Shown: positions 15,547 through 25,310, numbered from the stretch's first letter. The stretch: 46,168 nucleotides of DNA from Clostridiales bacterium (GCA_004553495.1 SFLE01000018.1:1-46168), one strand, 5' to 3'. Numbers and translations are program-made. The notes: generated by a model from the letters alone, not told the origin.

Positions 15547-16070
15547 TTGAGATTCTCCAGCGCGTTTTCGTAGTATTCCTTCGTTCTCGCGTCAAAGCAG
15601 ACCATGCGCACGCGCTCTATCTCGGGATGCCGGCTCATGTATCCGGCTATGGCGCTTATCGCTATCTTTGCCGCCTTATCGAGCGGAAAATGATAAACTC
15701 CGGTTGATATGGACGGGAAATCAACGGTTTTGCAGCCGTTTTCCGACGCGAGGGTGAGGCAGCTCACATAGCAGGAGTTGAGCAGCGCCTCCTCGTTCTG
15801 CTTGCCGCCGTGCCATACGGGTCCGGGCGTGTGGATAACGAACTTTGCCGGAAGCTTATAGCCCTTTGTTATCTTTGCCTGACCGGTCTTGCAGCCGCCG
15901 AGGGTGCGGCATTCTTCCAGAAGCTCAGGTCCCGCCGCGCGGTGTATGGCTCCGTCAACCCCGCCGCCTCCGAGCAGTGAGCAGTTAGCCGCGTTTACGA
16001 TGGCGTCGGGAGACTGCTTTGTTATATCGCCCTGAATTATCTCTATCCTGCTTTTTACTGTCTGATCCAT
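15543..16070 (-). CDS. Macro-domain ADP-ribose-binding protein (O-acetyl-ADP-ribose deacetylase type)
   Basis: Single macro domain of 175 residues. The ADP-ribose-binding loop DAIVNAANCSLLGGGGVDGA (about 22-41) and the second phosphate loop SISTGVYHFP are intact, matching YmdB-like hydrolases that remove acetyl or ADP-ribose groups. GAGGTGG precedes the ATG. It lies between the threonine aldolase and rhomboid genes in the long operon; nothing in that context names the substrate. Confidence 0.92.
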   Translation of the reverse strand: MDQTVKSRIEIIQGDITKQSPDAIVNAANCSLLGGGGVDGAIHRAAGPELLEECRTLGGCKTGQAKITKGYKLPAKFVIHTPGPVWHGGKQNEEALLNSCYVSCLTLASENGCKTVDFPSISTGVYHFPLDKAAKIAISAIAGYMSRHPEIERVRMVCFDARTKEYYENALENLK

Positions 16071-16078
16071 ATTCCACC

Positions 16079-17110
16079 TCAGAGTTTTTCTATATCTGCC
16101 GTGAGCTCGTCCACAGCCTCGGTCGTGGTAGCCCAGCTCGTGCAGAACCTCACCACCGCGCCGCCGTTGGGCAGATGCTCCTGAACGGAAAAGCTGTACT
16201 TTTCGCTCAGCGTGCCCATCTGCTTCTTACTCAGTATCGGGAAGAGCTGATTTGTCGGCGACGGGTATTTAAACGCGATGCCCTTTGCCGCGAACGCCTC
16301 GCGCAGTCGGGCTGCAAGCTCTGCCTCGCGGCTGCCGATTTTGTAATACAGCCCGTCGGTAAACAGCGCATCGAACTGAAGTCCGAGGAGTCTGCCCTTT
16401 GCAAACATCCCGCCGCGCTGCTTTATGATGTAGCGAAAATCGCGCTTTATGGCATTGTTTGTTATAACTACCGCCTCGCCGAAAAGCGCACCGTGCTTTG
16501 TGCCACCTATGTAAAACACATCGCACAGCCGCGCAAGGTCGGGCAGCGTGGGAGTTCCCTCGCACGCCAGCGCGCACGCAAGGCGCGCACCGTCTGCAAA
16601 CAGGATAAGCCCCAGCCCGCGGCATACGCGGCTTATAGCCTCAAGCTCAGGCAGCGAATAAACTGTGCCCGTCTCGGTGGGCTGCGAGATATACACCATC
16701 GCAGGCTGCACCGTATGCTCAAACGACTCGTCCGCCCTGTGACGCAGGACATATTCCTCAATATCCGCGGCTTTTATCTTGCCGTTTTCGGTCGGCAGGG
16801 TAAGCACCTTGTGACCGCTTGCCTCTATCGCGCCGGTCTCATGCACCTCGATGTGCGCGGTCTCGGCTGCCAGAACGCCCTGATGCGGGCGCAGCGATGC
16901 CGCTATAACGGTGAGATTTGCCTGAGTGCCGCCGACGAGGAAATGCACATCGGCGTTGGGAGCTTTGCACTCAGCCTTTATTTTCTCGCGGGCTGCGGCA
17001 CAGTACGGGTCCGTGCCGTAGCCGGAGGTCTGCTCTAAATTCGTGTCGTTAAGGCGCTTTATTATCTCCGGCACAGCGCCTTCGAGATAGTCGCTTTCAA
17101 ATCTTATCAT
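16079..17110 (-). CDS. ltaE: Low-specificity L-threonine aldolase family PLP enzyme
   Basis: PLP-dependent fold-type I enzyme of 343 residues. Lys205 in YIGGTKHGALFG is the predicted Schiff-base lysine and Asp173 in FADGARLA contacts the cofactor; the N-terminal GTDPYCAAARE and TQANLTVIAA segments also fit the family. It cleaves threonine or allo-threonine to glycine and acetaldehyde. The start overlaps the clpE stop as ATGA. Related beta-eliminating lyases cannot be excluded by sequence alone. Confidence 0.88.
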   Translation of the reverse strand: MIRFESDYLEGAVPEIIKRLNDTNLEQTSGYGTDPYCAAAREKIKAECKAPNADVHFLVGGTQANLTVIAASLRPHQGVLAAETAHIEVHETGAIEASGHKVLTLPTENGKIKAADIEEYVLRHRADESFEHTVQPAMVYISQPTETGTVYSLPELEAISRVCRGLGLILFADGARLACALACEGTPTLPDLARLCDVFYIGGTKHGALFGEAVVITNNAIKRDFRYIIKQRGGMFAKGRLLGLQFDALFTDGLYYKIGSREAELAARLREAFAAKGIAFKYPSPTNQLFPILSKKQMGTLSEKYSFSVQEHLPNGGAVVRFCTSWATTTEAVDELTADIEKL

Positions 17111-19449
17111 GCTCTTACCTCGACCGTGACCATATCATCCGATGCCGACACGCTTATATGCCGTGCGTTTTCGCCGCGGCAGTCTATTATCTTCTGCGCT
17201 ATTGCGTCCTCAACATCCTTCTGGATGGTGCGGCGCAGATTGCGAGCGCCGTAGGTCGCGGAGTAGCTCTTCCTGACAAGGTAGTCAACAAGGGCATCGT
17301 CCCACGAAAGCTCCATGCCGCGCTCGGCTATGGCACCGCGCGTTTCCTCGAGCATCAGAACGGCTATGCGCTTGAAGTCTGCCTCGGTGAGGCTGTTGAA
17401 GTAGACTATCTCGTCTACCCTATTTATAAACTCAGGGCGCAGGAACTCATTGAGCGCCTTGAGAGCGCGCTCGCGTCCCATATCGTTTATCGTTCCGCCG
17501 AAGCCCATGGCTCCGCCCTTGGTGTTGGAGCCGGCGTTGGTAGTCATGACGATAACGGTGTTTTCAAAATTGACCGTTCTGCCCTGAGCGTCGGTTATCC
17601 TGCCGTCGTCGAGGATCTGCAGGAGGATGTTCAGAACATCGGGGTGCGCCTTCTCTATCTCGTCGAACAGCACAACGGAATACGGCTTTCTGCGTATTTT
17701 CTCGGTGAGCTGACCTGCCTCGTCATAGCCGACATAGCCCGGGGGCGAGCCGATTATGCGCGAAACGCTGAACTTTTCCATGAACTCGGACATATCGAGC
17801 CGTATAAGCGACTCGGGCGAGTCGAAAAGATCTGAGGCAAGCCTTTTTACAAGCTCCGTTTTGCCAACGCCGGTGCCGCCGACGAATATGAAGCTCGTGG
17901 GCTTGCGCTTTGCCTTGAGCCCTATGCGCGAGCGCTTTATGGCGCTGCAAACGGCGTTTACCGCCTCGTCCTGCCCGACGATGTGCTCTTTCAGGCGCTC
18001 ATCGAGCTTTGCAAGGCGCTCGAACTCATCCTCGCGAATCGAGGAGGCGGGTATCTTCGTCCACAGCTCTATGATGCGGGCAAGATTATCCTCCGTGAGC
18101 TCAGGCATACCCTCGAGATCTATGCAGGCAAGCTCCTGCTCGCGCTGCATCTCCTTGCTGCGCAGCTCGGCAATGCGCTCATAGCGCTTATCCATCGCCT
18201 CATCGGTGAGCTCCCCACCGGCGGGCGCGGGCTCGCTCATGAGGTTTTCCCGCTCAAAGCGCAGATCGTCCAGATCCTTCTGGAGCTCGGCGCGGCGCAC
18301 GAAGTTTTTGTCCTTGAGGTTTACATCGGAGCATGCCTCGTCTATAAGGTCTATCGCCTTATCCGGCAGGAAGCGGTCGGTTATATACCGTTCGGAGAGC
18401 TTCACCGCCTCGGCGCACATCTCGTCGGATATTCTCACGCCGTGGTAATCCTCATAGTATTTGCGGATGCCCTTGAGTATCTCTATGCTGTCTTTTATCG
18501 ACGGCTCGTTGATGGTAACGGGCTGGAACCTGCGCTCGAGCGCTGAGTCCTTCTCGATATGCTTGCGGTACTCGGTGAAGGTGGTAGCGCCGATGACCTG
18601 TATCTCGCCTCTTGAAAGCGCGGGCTTCAGAATATTCGCTGCGTTCATGCTGCCCTCGGCATCGCCGGCGCCGACGATATTGTGAACCTCGTCGATAACG
18701 AGAATGACATTGCCCTGCTTGCGTATCTCCTCTATGAGTCCCTTCATGCGGCTTTCAAACTGACCGCGGAACTGCGTACCGGCTACGAGCGCGGTGAGGT
18801 CGAGCAGGAATACCTCCTTATCGCGCAGCTTATACGGCACCTGACCCTGAGCTATGCGCTGGGCAAGCCCCTCCGCCACTGCGGTCTTGCCAACGCCCGG
18901 CTCGCCGATGAGACAGGGGTTATTTTTCTGGCGGCGGTTGAGTATCTGGATAACGCGCTCAAGCTCCTCGGCGCGTCCGATCATATTGTCAAGCTTTCCC
19001 TCACGCGCTCTTTCGGTGAGGTTTATGCAGTAGTTATCCAAAAACTTGCGCTTAGGCGGCTTACCGCCTTCCTTCTGCGGCTGCTGCGGCTGACCGCTCG
19101 AGGCATTGCCGCTCTCGGCGGGAACTCCGCCGTTATTGTTGCCGAAAAGCCTGTTTAAAAACGGGAATGTCGCGGTCTTGCCGTCGTCATCGCCGTCGGA
19201 GTCGGGATCATCGCTCATTTCCATAAGGCTTTCAACACCGTTTAAGGCGTTCATCATCTCTCCGCTGAGGTTATCGAGGTCCTCATCGGATATGCCCATT
19301 TTTTCTATCATTTCGTCCACGGGCTTTATATGAAGCTCTCTTGCGCATTTAAGGCACAGCCCCTCGTTTTTCTGAACGCCGCCCTCAAGCTTCGTTATAA
19401 ACACGACTGCGACATTTTTACCGCAGCGCGAACACATTTTCGCTTGCAT
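17107..19449 (-). CDS. clpE: ATP-dependent Clp protease ATP-binding subunit ClpE
   Basis: AAA+ unfoldase of 780 residues. An N-terminal zinc finger (Cys6, Cys9, Cys32, Cys35) replaces the ClpC N-domain and identifies ClpE. A Gly/Pro/Gln-rich linker (about 100-135) follows, then two AAA modules with Walker A GEPGVGKTA (182-190) and GGTGVGKTE in the second. A GAMGFGG loop near residue 650 resembles the ClpP-docking tripeptide. GGAGG precedes the ATG. It feeds damaged proteins to ClpP. No CtsR box was seen in front of this operon position, and no mcsA/mcsB neighbours are present. Confidence 0.93.
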   Translation of the reverse strand: MQAKMCSRCGKNVAVVFITKLEGGVQKNEGLCLKCARELHIKPVDEMIEKMGISDEDLDNLSGEMMNALNGVESLMEMSDDPDSDGDDDGKTATFPFLNRLFGNNNGGVPAESGNASSGQPQQPQKEGGKPPKRKFLDNYCINLTERAREGKLDNMIGRAEELERVIQILNRRQKNNPCLIGEPGVGKTAVAEGLAQRIAQGQVPYKLRDKEVFLLDLTALVAGTQFRGQFESRMKGLIEEIRKQGNVILVIDEVHNIVGAGDAEGSMNAANILKPALSRGEIQVIGATTFTEYRKHIEKDSALERRFQPVTINEPSIKDSIEILKGIRKYYEDYHGVRISDEMCAEAVKLSERYITDRFLPDKAIDLIDEACSDVNLKDKNFVRRAELQKDLDDLRFERENLMSEPAPAGGELTDEAMDKRYERIAELRSKEMQREQELACIDLEGMPELTEDNLARIIELWTKIPASSIREDEFERLAKLDERLKEHIVGQDEAVNAVCSAIKRSRIGLKAKRKPTSFIFVGGTGVGKTELVKRLASDLFDSPESLIRLDMSEFMEKFSVSRIIGSPPGYVGYDEAGQLTEKIRRKPYSVVLFDEIEKAHPDVLNILLQILDDGRITDAQGRTVNFENTVIVMTTNAGSNTKGGAMGFGGTINDMGRERALKALNEFLRPEFINRVDEIVYFNSLTEADFKRIAVLMLEETRGAIAERGMELSWDDALVDYLVRKSYSATYGARNLRRTIQKDVEDAIAQKIIDCRGENARHISVSASDDMVTVEVRA

Positions 19450-19466
19450 CGTTTATCCTCCGATCG

Positions 19467-20174
19467 TCAAAAAATCTTGTCTGCCATCGTGCTCAGCAGC
19501 AGGAAAAACCGGCTGAACAGTCCGTCGTCCAATGTTCTGTTACCTATCAGTATGCCGCAAAAGCTGAGCACCCAGCACAGGCAAATACAGCATACAAAAC
19601 CATATCCAAAGCCGAACGCCGCACCTCCGTATATGTCGGCATCGGCATTGTCGGTTATCCTGAACCGCAGGCCAAAAGCCTGCTTTATTATCGAAATAAG
19701 CAGCAATATCAGCATTGCCATGAACACCGCGCCTATCGCATAGGCTATCGCGGCGCTTCCTGCCTGAGATACCGACATCGTTGCGTCGAGCTCTGTCTCA
19801 TTATATATCCCCGCGCCCTTCTGTGCATAGTGAGATGCGCGGTAAGAGCTGAAGCCGAGGCTTTTAAGGCACTCCTCGGCATACGGCAGCACGAGCTCCG
19901 GCTGCTCGGAGATGGTCATTTCTATTCTCGAAGAGTCTATTCCGGCGTTTTCCGCCGCCTGCATCTCATACTGCGAGTCGATGCATCCTGCTATAAACGG
20001 GCGCAGCAGATACGCCGCATCGTCTGCGGCGCGCGAAGAGATAAAAAGACCCCCGACGGCGGCAAGGACAAGCGAAACAAAGCTTATCGCCGCGTTCACC
20101 GCGCCGCGTTTGCAGCCGCGCCATGTACAATAAAATATTATTATCAGCAGTATCGGTTCAATTACAAATCTCAT
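19467..20174 (-). CDS. CvpA-like membrane protein
   Basis: Membrane protein of 235 residues. Two N-terminal helices include the glycine-rich CTWRGCKRGAVNAAISFVSL segment typical of CvpA/colicin V production proteins, followed by a soluble loop of about 90 residues and two C-terminal helices. CvpA relatives affect envelope integrity and biofilm, but the biochemical role is unknown. No good ribosome site is seen; it begins seven bases after the upstream gene, so coupling is likely. Confidence 0.65.
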   Translation of the reverse strand: MRFVIEPILLIIIFYCTWRGCKRGAVNAAISFVSLVLAAVGGLFISSRAADDAAYLLRPFIAGCIDSQYEMQAAENAGIDSSRIEMTISEQPELVLPYAEECLKSLGFSSYRASHYAQKGAGIYNETELDATMSVSQAGSAAIAYAIGAVFMAMLILLLISIIKQAFGLRFRITDNADADIYGGAAFGFGYGFVCCICLCWVLSFCGILIGNRTLDDGLFSRFFLLLSTMADKIF

Positions 20175-20181
20175 CGGCAGT

Positions 20182-21174
20182 TCAGGGCTTGAGTATCTGT
20201 GCGGTCCCGCCGCCGACGGTGAGCACTCGACCGCCGCTCAAGAGAAACGCAGCCTCGGCTCCGGCAGCATTCATCGAGCTTAACGGCTGCGCGCTGTCGC
20301 TGTATATTCCTACGGTATCCTGCGTGAGGATGAGAATTTCATCGCCGCGGCAATGTATGCCGAGTATCTGACCTTCCACCGAAACGGAGGATCTTATATC
20401 TCCGCCGTCGATGATGTACGCCGTTTCCTCGCCTCTTGCATCGCTCAGTTGTATTATAAGCTTGTCGTCAAGCACCGCATATATGCCGGTGGTGAGCCCC
20501 GTAAGGCGGCATGCGCCCTCCGAGTCACCCTCGTCATCGCAGAAGTAAACTCCCGTATCGGCGATGCCGCACACATTATCATCTATCCAGCACAGAGTGT
20601 GCATTGCTTCGGGCGCTTTATACAGCCCACGCTTCTCCTCGCTGTCGAGCGAAAAAATGTGTATCTCATCCGCGGTCAGCACCGCGAGATATTCTCCGTT
20701 CGGAGATACCTGCGCCGCCGCTATCGCGGCATTTGCGCTGTACCATCTGTAAACAGGCTCGGCATCCGGAGAATACACCGTTACCAGCCCCTCATAGCCG
20801 GCGCAAAGAGTGCACACCGCGGTCATTCCGCTCTCGGATGCGGAAACGCTCGTTATATCGTTTTCCGTTTCAATAGTATCGCCCGAGCTTAAAACTACCG
20901 TCTTGCCGCCTACGCAGTACGCGGCAGCATTATCACCGCTTGCGCTTATAACGGCGTCCGCCTGTTCAAGCTCCCGCTCAAATTCAACATTACCGGACAG
21001 GTCAAAGCATTTTACCGAGCCTCTGTCGGCGGTAATGAGCCGGTTGGATACGGCCGCACAGCTCTGCGCGGATGCGCAAATGAAGCTCGACTGCGCCTGA
21101 CGGGGCTGCGGAGCGGGCGTGCACGCGCACAAAACGAGACTCATTATGACGATAAACAAAAACGATTTTTTCAT
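20182..21174 (-). CDS. Beta-propeller-like lipoprotein
   Basis: Secreted lipoprotein of 330 residues: an N-terminal signal (MKKSFLFIVIMSLVLCAC) with Cys16 or Cys18 as the lipidation site, then about 300 residues of repeating beta-strand units (for example YRWYSANAAIAAAQVSPNGE and LCWIDDNVCGIADTGVYFCD) suggesting a WD40/YVTN-type propeller. The ATG at 21174 is preferred because of the signal peptide and an AAGGA site; the longer frame upstream is truA antisense. It lies two bases after truA. Function unknown. Confidence 0.75.
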   Translation of the reverse strand: MKKSFLFIVIMSLVLCACTPAPQPRQAQSSFICASAQSCAAVSNRLITADRGSVKCFDLSGNVEFERELEQADAVISASGDNAAAYCVGGKTVVLSSGDTIETENDITSVSASESGMTAVCTLCAGYEGLVTVYSPDAEPVYRWYSANAAIAAAQVSPNGEYLAVLTADEIHIFSLDSEEKRGLYKAPEAMHTLCWIDDNVCGIADTGVYFCDDEGDSEGACRLTGLTTGIYAVLDDKLIIQLSDARGEETAYIIDGGDIRSSVSVEGQILGIHCRGDEILILTQDTVGIYSDSAQPLSSMNAAGAEAAFLLSGGRVLTVGGGTAQILKP

Positions 21175-21176
21175 AT

Positions 21177-21953
21177 TCAATCCTTCAGCATCATAATACC
21201 GGCGGGTCCCTCGTACCAGACGCGGTTGAGGTACAGCCCCTGCGGCGGCATGGTGGGACCTGTGAGCCGCCTGTCGCCGAGCTCGAGAAGTCCGGGTATA
21301 TCGGCGGGCTCTATCTTGCCGTAAGAGGCGTATACAAGCGTTCCGACTATCGCGCGGCACATATTGTACAGAAAGCCGTTTGCACACACCGAAACTGTTA
21401 TGAGGTCGCCCTCCCTGCTTGCGGTGCAGCTGTACACCGTGCGCACGGTGGTTTTAGTCACCGTTCCGAGCGACCTTACCGCCGCGAAATCATGAGTTCC
21501 CTCAAACGCGGCAGCGGCAGCCTGCATTCTCTCCATGTCGAGCTCCTGCGGGTAAAAGCAGGCGCGCTTTTCGAGAAACGGATCGCGGATGGTGCTGTTG
21601 TGTATTTTATAAATATACTCTTTTTTTACGCACGAGGATATGGCATTGAAGCGCTCGTCCACCTCGACGGCATCGACGACCGCAATATCATCCGGCAGCC
21701 GCGAATTTGCAGCCAGCGCGAACCGGTCAATCGGTATGCGGCAGTCGGTGCGGAAGTTTGCGCAGTACCGCAGGGCGTGCACTCCGGCATCGGTGCGCCC
21801 GCAGCCGGTGAGCTTTACGGGATGTCCGCATATTTTTTCGAGCGCGTCCTGAGCCGTGCTGCAAACGGAAACATCCCGCTTCTGCACCTGCCAGCCGTGG
21901 TACCGGCTGCCGTCGTATCTGAGTCTGAGAGCGATATTTCTCAAGTGCTGCAC
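21177..21953 (-). CDS. truA: tRNA pseudouridine(38-40) synthase TruA
   Basis: 258-residue enzyme with the TruA catalytic motif CGRTDAGVHA; the nucleophile is Asp55. The N-terminal LRLRYDGSRYHGWQ and C-terminal GFLYNMCRAIVGTL segments also fit. It modifies positions 38-40 of tRNA anticodon arms. It follows ecfT by one base, the common Firmicute order ecfA1-ecfA2-ecfT-truA, although the ribosomal protein genes that usually precede it are missing here. Confidence 0.96.
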   Translation of the reverse strand: MQHLRNIALRLRYDGSRYHGWQVQKRDVSVCSTAQDALEKICGHPVKLTGCGRTDAGVHALRYCANFRTDCRIPIDRFALAANSRLPDDIAVVDAVEVDERFNAISSCVKKEYIYKIHNSTIRDPFLEKRACFYPQELDMERMQAAAAAFEGTHDFAAVRSLGTVTKTTVRTVYSCTASREGDLITVSVCANGFLYNMCRAIVGTLVYASYGKIEPADIPGLLELGDRRLTGPTMPPQGLYLNRVWYEGPAGIMMLKD

Positions 21954-21954
21954 C

Positions 21955-22752
21955 TCATAAGCCGAATTTTTTCATAACAAACACCGCGGCAAGAAACAGC
22001 GCGCCTAAGATGAGCGCAAACGCGTCGATCTTCTGCATTTTGAGCTGCTTCATGCGCGTTCTGCCGTCGCCGCCGTGGTAGCATCGGCTTTCCATGGCAA
22101 TTGCAAGCTCGTCCGCGCGCCTGAACGCGGAGACGAAAAGCGGCACGAGTATGGGCAGAAGCGCCTTTGCGCGCTGGAATATGTTACCGCTGTCAAAATC
22201 CGCACCGCGCGCCTTCTGCGCCGACATTATCTTATCCGTTTCCTCTATGAGTGTCGGGATGAACCTAAGCGCCATGCTCATCATCATGCTCATCTCGTGC
22301 ACCGGAACCTTGATCTTTTTAAGCGGATTGAGCATTATCTCAAGCCCGTCGGTCAAAGCGATGGGGCTCGTCGTATATGTCAGCATGAAGGTGCCGACTA
22401 TGAGAAGGATTATCCTCAGCGACATCATAACGGCGCGCTCGATGCCCTCCCATGTTATTATCCAGCCCTCTATTATCGGGGTACCGCCGGTGTAGAATAT
22501 ATTGAGCACCGCCGTGAGGATAATGATTATCACAAGCGGCTTGAGTCCCTTTAGAGCGGACTTGGGCTTTATCTTTGCGATCGCCATGCTCAGAGCCGTT
22601 ACCGCAATGACCAGCGCATAGCTCATCCAGCCCTCGGAGTTAAAAAGCGCTACTATATAAACTATGACAAGCAGCAGCTTTGTGCGCGCATCAAGCCTGT
22701 GAACAACGGTGTCGCCGGGGAAATACTGACCGAGAGTTATGTCTTTAAGCAT
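21955..22752 (-). CDS. ecfT: Energy-coupling factor transporter transmembrane protein EcfT
   Basis: 265 residues with the GQYFPGDTVVHRLDARTKLL N-terminal sequence of the shared (group II) EcfT and coupling motifs AQKARGADF and ESRCYHGG. It links ecfA1/ecfA2 to various S components encoded elsewhere. It overlaps ecfA2 by eight bases. Confidence 0.95.
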   Translation of the reverse strand: MLKDITLGQYFPGDTVVHRLDARTKLLLVIVYIVALFNSEGWMSYALVIAVTALSMAIAKIKPKSALKGLKPLVIIIILTAVLNIFYTGGTPIIEGWIITWEGIERAVMMSLRIILLIVGTFMLTYTTSPIALTDGLEIMLNPLKKIKVPVHEMSMMMSMALRFIPTLIEETDKIMSAQKARGADFDSGNIFQRAKALLPILVPLFVSAFRRADELAIAMESRCYHGGDGRTRMKQLKMQKIDAFALILGALFLAAVFVMKKFGL

Positions 22753-23611
22753 TTATCCCCGCCTCCCTTCCAAGCTTCAGGAGAACCGCGAGAAGCTGCT
22801 CATCGGTGTAAACAGGCTCGTTTATCTCAACTCCCTGCTGCCTTAGCTGCTGCGCGATGAGCGCCGGCGCAGGAACGGACAGACCGATCTCCATAAGCTC
22901 ATGAGTGTGCGAAAACACCTCGCCGGGAGCGGCATCAAACCGGATACCGCCCTTGCTGAACACTATAAGCCTGTCGGCTATGCGGGCAACATCATCCATG
23001 CTGTGGCTGACGATTATGACCGTTGAGCCGGTGGTTTCGCGGTAATCGCATATGAGCTTGAGTATCTGCCGGCAGCCCGCGGGGTCAAGTCCCGCGGTGG
23101 GCTCATCGAGAATGAGAACGCCGGGGCGCATGGCGATAACGCCGGCTATGGCAACTCTACGCTTCTGACCGCCGGAGAGCTCCAGCGGCGATCTTTCAAA
23201 AAGCTCCTCGCTCACGCCGACAAGCGCCGCCGCCTCGCGCACGCGCTCGTCTATCTGCTCCTGCGGCAGCTTCATATTCTTCGGTCCGAACGCAATATCG
23301 GCATAGACCGTTTCCTCGAAAAGCTGATACTCCGGATACTGAAACACGAGTCCGACCTTGAACCTGACATCGCGCGCGGTGGTCTTATCGGCGTTTATAT
23401 CAACTCCGTCGACCGTGACCGTGCCCTTGCTGGGCTTGAGAAGTCCGTTCAGATGCTGGATGAAGGTGCTCTTACCGGAGCCGGTGTGCCCGATGAGACC
23501 CACGAGCTGACCGTGGGGTATCTCAACATTGACATCGTTTATTGCGACCTTTTCAAAGGGCGTGTCCGCGCTGTAAACATGGCTCAGACCGCTGACCTTA
23601 ATTTCTGACAT
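22745..23611 (-). CDS. ecfA2: Energy-coupling factor transporter ATPase EcfA2
   Basis: ABC ATPase of 288 residues. Walker A GHTGSGKST (41-49), Q-loop FQYPEYQLF, signature LSGGQKRR and Walker B VLILDEPTAGLDP. The second ATPase of the housekeeping ECF module, forming a heterodimer with EcfA1 encoded two bases upstream. Confidence 0.95.
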   Translation of the reverse strand: MSEIKVSGLSHVYSADTPFEKVAINDVNVEIPHGQLVGLIGHTGSGKSTFIQHLNGLLKPSKGTVTVDGVDINADKTTARDVRFKVGLVFQYPEYQLFEETVYADIAFGPKNMKLPQEQIDERVREAAALVGVSEELFERSPLELSGGQKRRVAIAGVIAMRPGVLILDEPTAGLDPAGCRQILKLICDYRETTGSTVIIVSHSMDDVARIADRLIVFSKGGIRFDAAPGEVFSHTHELMEIGLSVPAPALIAQQLRQQGVEINEPVYTDEQLLAVLLKLGREAGINA

Positions 23612-23612
23612 A

Positions 23613-24446
23613 CTATTTTAATTCCTTTGCGATTTGCTTTGCGCATTCATCTATGCCGAGCGCCTCGAGCGGCAGGTGCCACCCGTGCCCATTCAATTCG
23701 TACATTATCTGAGTGGTTGCCGGAACGGTTAGCCCCTCGCGGTGCATGAGCTCTACCTGCGAGAACACCTTCTCCGGCGTGTCATCGGCGATAACGCTGC
23801 CGTTTGACATGACTATCACCCTGTCGGCATCCACGCACTCGGACATATGATGGGTTATTAAAACGACCGTTATGCCCTTTTCGCGGCACAGCTTTGTAAC
23901 CGTGTCTATGACCTCGCGCCTGCCCTTGGGGTCGAGCATCGCGGTGGGCTCGTCGAGGACTATGACCTCGGGCTCCATGGCGATAACGCCCGCTATGGCA
24001 ACGCGCTGCTTCTGACCGCCCGAGAGCAGGTGCGGCGCGTGCATTTTAAACTCATACATATCGACCTGACGCAGCGCGTTATCAACCCTGCGGCGGATCT
24101 CCTCCGGCGCAACGCCTAGGTTTTCGGGTGCAAACGCCACATCGTCCTCGACGACATTGGCGACTATCTGGTTATCGGGATTTTGAAACACCATGCCGAC
24201 GGTGCTGCGTATCTCAAGCAGCCTATCCTCATCGGCAGTGCTTATGCCGTTAACGAGCACCTCGCCCTCGGTGGGCAGCAGGATGGCGTTCAAATGCTTT
24301 GCAAGTGTGCTTTTTCCGGAGCCGTTGTGCCCCAGAACAGTGACAAAGCTTCCCTTTTTAATATCAAGGCTCACACCGCACAGGCTCTCGATCTCGTCGC
24401 CCGGATAGGTGTAATGCACATTTTTTATACTTATGATGTTCTCCAT
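23613..24446 (-). CDS. ecfA1: Energy-coupling factor transporter ATPase EcfA1
   Basis: ABC ATPase of 277 residues. Walker A GHNGSGKST (39-47), Q-loop FQNPDNQIV, signature LSGGQKQR and Walker B VIVLDEPTAMLDP. First gene of the ecfA1-ecfA2-ecfT set; follows the methyltransferase gene by three bases. It powers uptake by interchangeable S components. Confidence 0.95.
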   Translation of the reverse strand: MENIISIKNVHYTYPGDEIESLCGVSLDIKKGSFVTVLGHNGSGKSTLAKHLNAILLPTEGEVLVNGISTADEDRLLEIRSTVGMVFQNPDNQIVANVVEDDVAFAPENLGVAPEEIRRRVDNALRQVDMYEFKMHAPHLLSGGQKQRVAIAGVIAMEPEVIVLDEPTAMLDPKGRREVIDTVTKLCREKGITVVLITHHMSECVDADRVIVMSNGSVIADDTPEKVFSQVELMHREGLTVPATTQIMYELNGHGWHLPLEALGIDECAKQIAKELK

Positions 24447-24449
24447 ATC

Positions 24450-25310
24450 TCACCTCTCCCAACGGCAGGTAGCGCCGCAGGGTAGCACAAGTCCGGAATC
24501 GGTGACCGGAAGTCCGAGCTCACGGCTTTCCGATCTGCCGCCGAACTTCTTCGTGAAAATGCTCTCGGTGACATATGACAGCACCGATGCCGAAAGCCCC
24601 GTGGTGTAGGAATTTATTATAACGAACAGCGGATCGTCCGACAGCACGCCCGCGCACAACGACACAAAGCCCCAGAGGTTCTGCTCAAGCTTCCAAACCT
24701 CGCCGCCGGGTCCACGCCCGTATGACGGCGGATCCATGATTATCGCATCGTATCTTCTGCCGCGGCGTATCTCGCGCTCGACGAATTTTGCGCAGTCATC
24801 GACTATCCAGCGTATCGGCGCATCCGAAAGTCCGGATGCCGCCGCGTTTTCCTTGCCCCATGCAACCATGCCCTTGGCAGCATCGACATGGCACACGCTC
24901 GCGCCCGCCTTTGCACACGCCACGGTTGCCGCGCCGGTATATCCGAAAAGGTTCAGAACATTTATGGGTCTGCCGGCACTGCGTATCTTGGCCATGGCAT
25001 AGTCCCAGTTGCACGCCTGCTCGGGAAAAAGTCCGGTGTGCTTGAAGTTCATGGGCTTAACATTGAATGTCAGCTCGCCGTAATGAATTTTCCAGCTTGC
25101 CGGAAGTCCGCCCTTATCCCACGAGCCGCCGCCGGTCTGACTTCTGCGGTAGCGTGCGTCGCGGCAGTTCCAGCGCGCATCGGTGCGCGGAGTGTCCCAT
25201 ATAGCCTGCGGATCGGGGCGTACAAGATAGTATTTCCCCCACCTTTCAAGCTTTTCGCCCTTTGAGCAATCTATAAGTTCAAAGTCCTGCCATTTATCCG
25301 ATATCCACAT
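24450..25310 (-). CDS. Class I SAM-dependent (rRNA-type) methyltransferase
   Basis: 286 residues. A SAM-binding motif NLFGYTGAATVA (about 120-131), an acidic residue after it in HVDAAKGMV, and the DPPSYGRG catalytic motif (about 193-200) place it in the COG1092/RlmK-like group that methylates rRNA bases. No PUA domain precedes it; the N-terminal 90 residues form a beta-rich extension instead. AAGGT precedes the ATG. It is the first gene of the 12-gene run that extends to 14561. The target base is unknown. Confidence 0.85.
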   Translation of the reverse strand: MWISDKWQDFELIDCSKGEKLERWGKYYLVRPDPQAIWDTPRTDARWNCRDARYRRSQTGGGSWDKGGLPASWKIHYGELTFNVKPMNFKHTGLFPEQACNWDYAMAKIRSAGRPINVLNLFGYTGAATVACAKAGASVCHVDAAKGMVAWGKENAAASGLSDAPIRWIVDDCAKFVEREIRRGRRYDAIIMDPPSYGRGPGGEVWKLEQNLWGFVSLCAGVLSDDPLFVIINSYTTGLSASVLSYVTESIFTKKFGGRSESRELGLPVTDSGLVLPCGATCRWER

